Source: CAZDVQ01 sp964508975
GTDB taxonomy: Bacteria; Bacteroidota; Bacteroidia; Chitinophagales; Saprospiraceae
Direction of reading: 5' to 3'
Assembly: GCA_964508975.1 (NCBI GenBank)
Contig: CAZDVQ010000093.1
Span: 1 to 8,973, forward strand
Length of the DNA stretch: 8,973 bases
The position numbers and the translations under genes were made by a program. Below, piece by piece: positions 5,393-8,973 of this stretch (positions are counted from its first letter, which is position 1; every line of letters starts with the position of its first letter). The notes under the pieces were generated by a model that had not been told where the DNA came from, did no database searches, and worked only from the letters and a program-made list of their open reading frames with translations.

Positions 5393-5977
5393 CTAAACCT
5401 GAGCCCTCCCTAAAGCTTGTATCTTGGCCAACCAAGCCTGGCGGTAGCTATCTTTCGACAAGCGGAGTGGACCGATGGTGCTTACTTTCACGGGCTTGAT
5501 GCCGCAAAACTCGAGGGTCATTTTTTTCATGGCATAGTAGCTGGGGCGACCGTTAACCAACCAGTAGTACCAAGCGGGTTGATCGAGCGTGCATATAATA
5601 CGGGCGGTTTTGCCAGTGAGGAGTTTATCCCACCACACCGAATTTTCGCGTTTCTGGAAAGCAAAGCCCGGGAGAAAAACCCGGTCGATAAAACCTTTTA
5701 ATATGGCGGGCAAGCTCCCCCACCAAACGGGGTATACCCACACGAGGTGATCGGCCCAGCGGATATCATCCTGGGCGGCTAGTAAATCGGGTTCCAGCTC
5801 GGTGCGTTTCCGATAGCCAAACTGTAAGTTGGGGTTAAACTGCAAGTCACGAACGTTGATGACGCGTACCTCGGCACCACTGCTTTGGGCAGCCTGGCGG
5901 TAGGTATCGGCCAAGGCGGCATTATAACTCTCCGCGTCTGGATGACCATTGATGATGAGGATTTTCTTGCTGGGCAT
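5393..5977 (-). CDS. Flavodoxin-fold NAD(P)H oxidoreductase (NQO1/MdaB/KefF-like)
   Basis: A 194-residue protein predicted to bind FMN or FAD and reduce quinones or similar acceptors with NAD(P)H by two electrons. It opens with a first strand and the family's G-H-P-D-x-x-S-Y-N loop (11-19). The flavin-binding signature YPVWWGSLPAILKG occurs at 82-95, with FIDRVFLPGFAF just after, a close match to the Flavodoxin_2 family. Length is typical. I chose the Met at 5977 because homologues begin just before KKILIINGHP; in-frame Mets at 6007 and 6025 would add 10 or 16 residues that do not look like this family (MDNFALNHYT...). Possible partners range from quinones to KefF-type potassium channels; no channel gene is nearby, so a general detoxifying role is more likely. 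It follows the tRNA terminator on the same strand; no clear promoter box was found. Confidence 0.9.
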   Translation of the reverse strand: MPSKKILIINGHPDAESYNAALADTYRQAAQSSGAEVRVINVRDLQFNPNLQFGYRKRTELEPDLLAAQDDIRWADHLVWVYPVWWGSLPAILKGFIDRVFLPGFAFQKRENSVWWDKLLTGKTARIICTLDQPAWYYWLVNGRPSYYAMKKMTLEFCGIKPVKVSTIGPLRLSKDSYRQAWLAKIQALGRAQV

Positions 5978-6049
5978 GGTGTAGTGATTTAGTGCGAAGT
6001 TATCCATTTTTCCGCTACTGTACACTTATTTTAAATACCCCTAAAACAA

Positions 6050-6081
6050 AAAAGGACCCACACTTTCGTATGGATCCTTTT
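6050..6081 (-). terminator. Intrinsic terminator of the tRNA operon
   Basis: On the minus strand AAAAGGA (6081-6075 region) pairs with TCCTTTT (6056-6050), with one mismatch and two further G-C pairs inside, a 12-nt loop, and a run of T residues at 6053-6048. It lies seven bases after the tRNA-Pro 3' end and separates the tRNAs from the oxidoreductase gene. Confidence 0.8.
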
Positions 6082-6087
6082 GTAAAG

Positions 6088-6160
6088 TCGGGGTGACTGG
6101 ACTCGAACCAGCGACATCCTGCTCCCAAAGCAGGCGCGCTACCAACTGCGCTACACCCCG
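6088..6160 (-). tRNA. tRNA-Pro (anticodon UGG)
   Basis: The minus strand folds as a 73-nt cloverleaf: acceptor CGGGGTG/CACCCCG, D stem GCGC/GCGC, anticodon stem CCTGC/GCAGG with loop TTTGGGA, five-base variable region, T stem GCTGG/CCAGT with loop TTCGAGT, discriminator A. The C1-G72 pair is characteristic of bacterial proline tRNAs. UGG can read all CCN codons by wobble. The 3' CCA is not encoded (CTT follows). Confidence 0.97.
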
Positions 6161-6176
6161 AGCTATTATTTCTTTG

Positions 6177-6266
6177 TGGCGGTGGAAGCGGGATTCGAAC
6201 CCGCGGTACCCTTACGAGTACGACAGTTTAGCAAACTGTTGGTTTCAGCCACTCACCCATCCCACC
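6177..6266 (-). tRNA. tRNA-Ser (anticodon GCU)
   Basis: The minus strand folds as a class II tRNA: acceptor GGTGGGA/TTCCACC (one G.U), anticodon stem ACAGT/ACTGT with loop TTGCTAA, a long variable arm (CGTACTCGTAAGGGTACCG), T stem CGGGT-region ending CCCG, and discriminator G, as expected for serine. It reads AGC and AGU. The mature body is 6180-6266, and 6179-6177 read CCA, so the 3' end appears to be encoded. It is 16 bp upstream of tRNA-Pro in one transcription unit. Confidence 0.97.
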
Positions 6267-6305
6267 AGTTAAACCTTTTTCTGACTGGTTTGCTTAATAG
6301 CGGGG

Positions 6306-6335
6306 CAAAGATAGGCACTTTTTGGATAATGCAAA
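6306..6335 (-). promoter_or_regulatory. Promoter of the tRNA-Ser/tRNA-Pro operon
   Basis: The minus strand has TTTG (6335-6332), an 18-bp spacer, and TATCTTTG (6313-6306), a full match to the Bacteroidota -33/-7 consensus. Transcription would begin near 6300, about 34 nt before the tRNA-Ser 5' end. It is the best promoter in the window. Confidence 0.8.
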
Positions 6336-6451
6336 GGCTTTGCCAAATTATTTTTATAAATTATAGCAGTTTTGCGCAAAAAGGCCCTGTAACCACGCCA
6401 TATTCAGCTTATTTGCTACTTTTTTACCCCGCTTGGGACGTATTTTCAGGT

Positions 6452-6485
6452 AAAACTGGGGACAAACACTCGTTTGCCCCCAGTT
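6452..6485 (-). terminator. Intrinsic terminator of the DEAD-box helicase gene
   Basis: Just after the stop codon on the minus strand, AACTGGGG pairs with CCCCAGTT. A G.U pair and CAAAC/GTTTG extend this to 14 bp, closed by a 4-nt loop and followed by TTTT. The stem is strong and the spacing to the gene end is 7 bp. Confidence 0.88.
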
Positions 6486-6491
6486 GACACA

Positions 6492-8306
6492 CTAGTATTT
6501 TTTCTTGTCGGAAGGACGGCTTTTCTTCGCGAAGCGGTCGAACGATTTTCCGGCAGCTTTAGGGCTACCTTTAAAATCGGCGTAACCTTTCTTCACGCTG
6601 AAACTTCCACCACCGCCACGGTTGCGTTCTGAGCTGCGCGACGAAGCTGCGTTCAACTCCTCGTTCACGCGTACGGTACGGCCTTCCCATTCAAAACCGG
6701 TAAAGCCCGGGATAATCGCATCGGCACCTTGTGCATCCACATCAAACACGGCGTGGTTCATGCTCAGGTTAATACGGCCAATCATCGACGATTTGATACC
6801 GGCTTGCTCGCAGATCAATTTCAACAACTGTCCTTTCTGGAAACCATCGCGTTGACCCAACTGGATAAAGAATGATTTACCCAAGTTGAAGCCACCATCG
6901 CGGTCGCGTTCGTTGTCGCGGCCACGGTCGCTGCGTTCGCCGCGATCACCACGTTCGCCACGATCATCGCGGTCGGCACTGATTTTAGCATGGTCGCCAG
7001 ACTTGTTGTACTGGTCCAACACACGCGACATCTCGAGTGCTACCACTCGGTTAATCAAGTCCTCGCGGGTAAAGGCATCAAAACGAGCATTAATATCTGG
7101 CATTAATTTCTGCAAGAGTTTAGAATCGAGGTTAACCTCTTCCAAACGGCCAATGTAGTTCAACACTTGGTTTTCACAGATTTCTTGTCCAGTTGGAACC
7201 GTTACTTCAACGAAGTTGGTCTTGATAGTCTTTTCCAACAACTTGATGCGACGAACTTCCGACTTGGTCACAAGGGCCAGCGAGAAACCAGTTTTACCTT
7301 TACGGGCCGTACGGCCTGCACGGTGGGTGTAACTTTCCAGCTCGTCGGGTAAGTTCAAGTGGAACACGTGCGATACGTCGTCCACGTCGATTCCACGGGC
7401 AGCCACGTCGGTAGCCACCAGGATACGAACGGTACGGGAGCGGAAGCTTTTCATCACCTTGTCGCGTTGGGCCTGGGTCAAATCACCATTCAACACGCCG
7501 GCGTTGTAACCGTCTTTCATGAGGCTCTCGGCCACGTCCATGGTATCCATACGGGTACGACAGAAAATCAAGGCGTAGAGGTCAGGTGTGTTGTCGATGA
7601 AGCGTTTCAAGGCTTCGAGGCGCAAACGAGGCTGAATAATAGCAAACTGGTGCGTGATGTTCTCGTTGGCCACGTTGCGCTGTCCAGTTGAAACCTCGTA
7701 AGGCGATTTCATGAAACGGCGGGTAATGTCCTTGATCTCGTTCGACATGGTAGCAGAGAACAACCAGGTGAACTTCTCGGCAGGGGTAAAGGTGAGGATG
7801 TGGTCGAGGTCTTCCTTGAAGCCCATTTTCAACATTTCATCCGCCTCGTCGAGTACTACATAACCGATGTTGGCTAGGCTAATCGCCTTGCGCTCGAGCA
7901 AGTCGATCAAACGGCCTGGGGTAGCCACCACGATTTGAGCACCTTTTTTCAGGGCTGAGATTTGCGTGCGGATGTTGTCGCCACCGTAAACGGCTACAAC
8001 GTCCAAATCGCGTAAGTACTTCGAATAGTCTTGCAAGTTGCGTGTAATTTGTAAACACAACTCACGTGTTGGCGACAAGATGAGCGCTTGAACGTTCCTG
8101 TCGTCTATATCAACCAGTTCGAGTAGGGGCAAGCCAAATGCAGCTGTTTTACCCGTGCCCGTCTGTGCCAAGCCTATAATGTCTTTAGGCTCACTTAAAA
8201 TCAAGGGGATAACTTCTGCTTGGATTGGTGTCGGAGTTTCAAAGCCCATCTCCGCGAGGGCTTTACATACGGGTTCTTGTAACCCGAGTTCAATAAAAGG
8301 ATTCAT
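6492..8306 (-). CDS. DEAD-box ATP-dependent RNA helicase with DbpA-type RNA-binding domain
   Basis: A 604-residue helicase that unwinds short RNA duplexes with ATP, most likely in ribosome assembly and cold adaptation. The Q motif has F4 and Q29 in PTPIQ. Motif I is AQTGTGKT (47-54), Ia PTREL (79-83), Ib TPGR (129-132), II DEAD (153-156), III SAT (184-186), V ATDVAARGID (298-307) and VI HRAGRTAR (328-335). A helical stretch (about 370-440) leads to an Arg/Asp/Gly-rich linker (445-471). A DbpA RNA-binding domain follows (about 475-548, FFIQLGQRDGF... IGRI... VRVNEE), and then a basic Gly/Lys/Arg-rich tail. In E. coli DbpA this domain recognises hairpin 92 of 23S rRNA. The CsdA/DeaD naming is equally common for Bacteroidota relatives, so no symbol is given. 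The ATG at 8306 starts directly before the Q-motif region. It is a single-gene unit. Confidence 0.97.
   Translation of the reverse strand: MNPFIELGLQEPVCKALAEMGFETPTPIQAEVIPLILSEPKDIIGLAQTGTGKTAAFGLPLLELVDIDDRNVQALILSPTRELCLQITRNLQDYSKYLRDLDVVAVYGGDNIRTQISALKKGAQIVVATPGRLIDLLERKAISLANIGYVVLDEADEMLKMGFKEDLDHILTFTPAEKFTWLFSATMSNEIKDITRRFMKSPYEVSTGQRNVANENITHQFAIIQPRLRLEALKRFIDNTPDLYALIFCRTRMDTMDVAESLMKDGYNAGVLNGDLTQAQRDKVMKSFRSRTVRILVATDVAARGIDVDDVSHVFHLNLPDELESYTHRAGRTARKGKTGFSLALVTKSEVRRIKLLEKTIKTNFVEVTVPTGQEICENQVLNYIGRLEEVNLDSKLLQKLMPDINARFDAFTREDLINRVVALEMSRVLDQYNKSGDHAKISADRDDRGERGDRGERSDRGRDNERDRDGGFNLGKSFFIQLGQRDGFQKGQLLKLICEQAGIKSSMIGRINLSMNHAVFDVDAQGADAIIPGFTGFEWEGRTVRVNEELNAASSRSSERNRGGGGSFSVKKGYADFKGSPKAAGKSFDRFAKKSRPSDKKKY
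6897..6974 (-). repeat. Degenerate repeat encoding the Arg/Asp/Gly linker
   Basis: Within the helicase gene this stretch is a run of imperfect 9-12 bp units encoding RGERGDRGERSDRGRD-like sequence (residues 445-470). It is low-complexity in DNA and protein and likely varies in length between strains. Such linkers usually add non-specific RNA binding. Confidence 0.7.
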
Positions 8307-8346
8307 AAAAATTAATAAAACATAAAGCCGTTATAGTTCGGCGCCG

Positions 8347-8354
8347 CAAAGGTA
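8347..8354 (-). promoter_or_regulatory. Predicted -7 promoter box of the helicase gene
   Basis: The minus strand reads TACCTTTG, an exact TAnnTTTG match. Transcription would start near 8341 with a leader of about 35 nt. No clear TTTG -33 box is seen at the usual distance, so this is half a promoter. Confidence 0.45.
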
Positions 8355-8479
8355 AGTATAAATATCAGAACTTGTGTACTTTTGGCGTTTTTTGATGGCC
8401 TGTGTTGCCAAGCCAGCGGGCTAATATGTGAATACTTTTTTGCTTAACGTGACATTAGGATTAGATTTTTTTGGCACCC

Positions 8480-8831
8480 CGGCGCTGAAGCGCCGTCGCT
8501 ACGCTACGCAGTTCGCGCAGTCGCTACGCTCCTTTGCGGAGCCCTTCGGGGTTCGCTGTTCGCTCGGCCCTTCGCCCTACGGGCTCGGTCTGGCGGCTGC
8601 GCCGCCACTGAACCATTTGCAGGAGCAAATGGTTCACTCGTTACAAATGTGCATTTAGCACATTTGTTTTGCTACGCAAACCACTTCGTTCATACATCGC
8701 TACCGCAGAAACGCTTACCCCAAGCGCAGAATTGATTGGTTCTGTTTTTTTGTTGTGATTTACCACCCCGTCTGCGCTACGTGGCGTAAAACGCCACCTG
8801 CGCATCCACCCCTCCTTTGCAAAGGCTACGG
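8480..8831. repeat. Palindrome-rich intergenic island C
   Basis: At least ten hairpins follow one another: CGGCGC/GCGCCG (8480-8495), CTCC/GGAG (8529-8541), CCC-TTCG-GGG (8542-8551), GCCC-TAC-GGGC (8574-8584), a 7-bp stem with loop TGC (8591-8607), a 12-bp stem with loop AGGA (8609-8636), a 10-bp stem with loop ATTTA (8643-8667), CGCTT/AAGCG (8712-8726), GTGGCGT-AAA-ACGCCAC (8781-8797) and the palindrome CCTTTGCAAAGG (8814-8825). GTCGCTACGCT is directly repeated at 8495 and 8520. Blocks are shared with islands A and B. The 8428-8658 frame across it is non-coding. Confidence 0.75.
8712..8751 (+). terminator. Weak terminator-like hairpins with T tract
   Basis: CGCTT/AAGCG (8712-8726) is followed by CAGAA/TTCTG (8727-8744, 8-nt loop) and seven T residues. 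The second stem is AT-rich and short, and no + strand gene ends nearby, so this may simply be part of island C. Confidence 0.25.
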
Positions 8832-8973
8832 ATTAGGACACATTTTTTCTAGGGGTACTTGAAAAGAATTTTTACAAAACTGGTAGGTAAAAAAGGATTG
8901 GCCTTGACGGACGAGCCACCCGGAAAATCAGGCCATAAAACCGTATAAAAGCCCAAACTGTTTGAGCGTTTGC
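8832..8973. other. Gene-free right edge
   Basis: No gene is firmly supported in the last 142 bases. There is a TGGCC-T-TGA / TCA-GGCCA inverted repeat (8899-8907 with 8928-8935), and a 29-codon + strand frame with a TTG start (8859-8948) that is too short to call. A minus-strand frame is open from the edge to a stop at 8851-8849, but its translation shows no recognisable domain. Confidence 0.4.

Noticed and set aside
6176..6487. 103-codon + strand frame over tRNA-Ser
   Set aside because: It overlaps the tRNA gene, its promoter and the helicase terminator on the other strand.
8428..8658. 76-codon + strand frame in island C
   Set aside because: It crosses many hairpins and has no recognisable domain.
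8480..8831. CRISPR array
   Set aside because: The repeats are not of uniform length or spacing, there are no unique spacers between identical repeats, and no cas genes are present.
8849..8973. 3' end of a gene entering from the right on the minus strand
   Set aside because: About 40 codons are open to a stop at 8851-8849, but the translation matches nothing I recognise and another frame on the same strand is open for a similar length.

Overview
The window looks like the chromosome of a Bacteroidota bacterium. Two secreted proteins carry C-terminal type IX secretion (T9SS) sorting domains, start codons lack clear Shine-Dalgarno sequences, and several genes are preceded by the Bacteroidota -7 promoter box TAnnTTTG, once with a TTTG -33 box at good spacing (upstream of the tRNA pair). 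I cannot place it to genus from sequence alone; a sphingobacterial, chitinophagal or saprospiral lineage is a guess.

Layout. 1-594 has no gene. It holds a GC-rich palindrome island (A) and then a striking 162-bp long hairpin (345-506). 595-1182 (+) is a RimJ/RimL-type GNAT acetyltransferase; it converges on 1312-2229 (-) across a bidirectional terminator. 1312-2229 and 2519-3337 (both -) are tandem paralogous T9SS-exported proteins of unknown function. 3454-4383 (-) is the ribosome-assembly GTPase Era, divergent from shikimate kinase (4446-4970, +) across a 62-bp promoter region. 4971-5392 is a second palindrome-rich island (B) with an AT-rich heptamer array. 5393-5977 (-) is a flavodoxin-fold NAD(P)H oxidoreductase. 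A tRNA-Ser(GCU) / tRNA-Pro(UGG) pair (-) follows, with a promoter and terminator that are both recognisable. 6492-8306 (-) is a DEAD-box RNA helicase of the DbpA/CsdA type with its own terminator. 8307-8973 is a third palindrome island (C).

Function. The genes are mostly housekeeping: ribosome biogenesis (Era, DEAD-box helicase), translation (two tRNAs), aromatic amino acid synthesis (shikimate kinase), plus a redox enzyme, an acetyltransferase and two cell-surface or secreted proteins. There is no defence system, prophage or biosynthetic cluster that I can see.

What is unusual is intergenic. Islands A, B and C share short modules, some in the same order (A and C) and some reshuffled (B and C), nearly all built as small hairpins with 3-5 nt loops. 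Next to island A, the long hairpin at 345-506 differs between its arms almost only by changes that keep G.U pairs in the + strand RNA, which is the best candidate here for an undescribed structured RNA or miniature mobile element.
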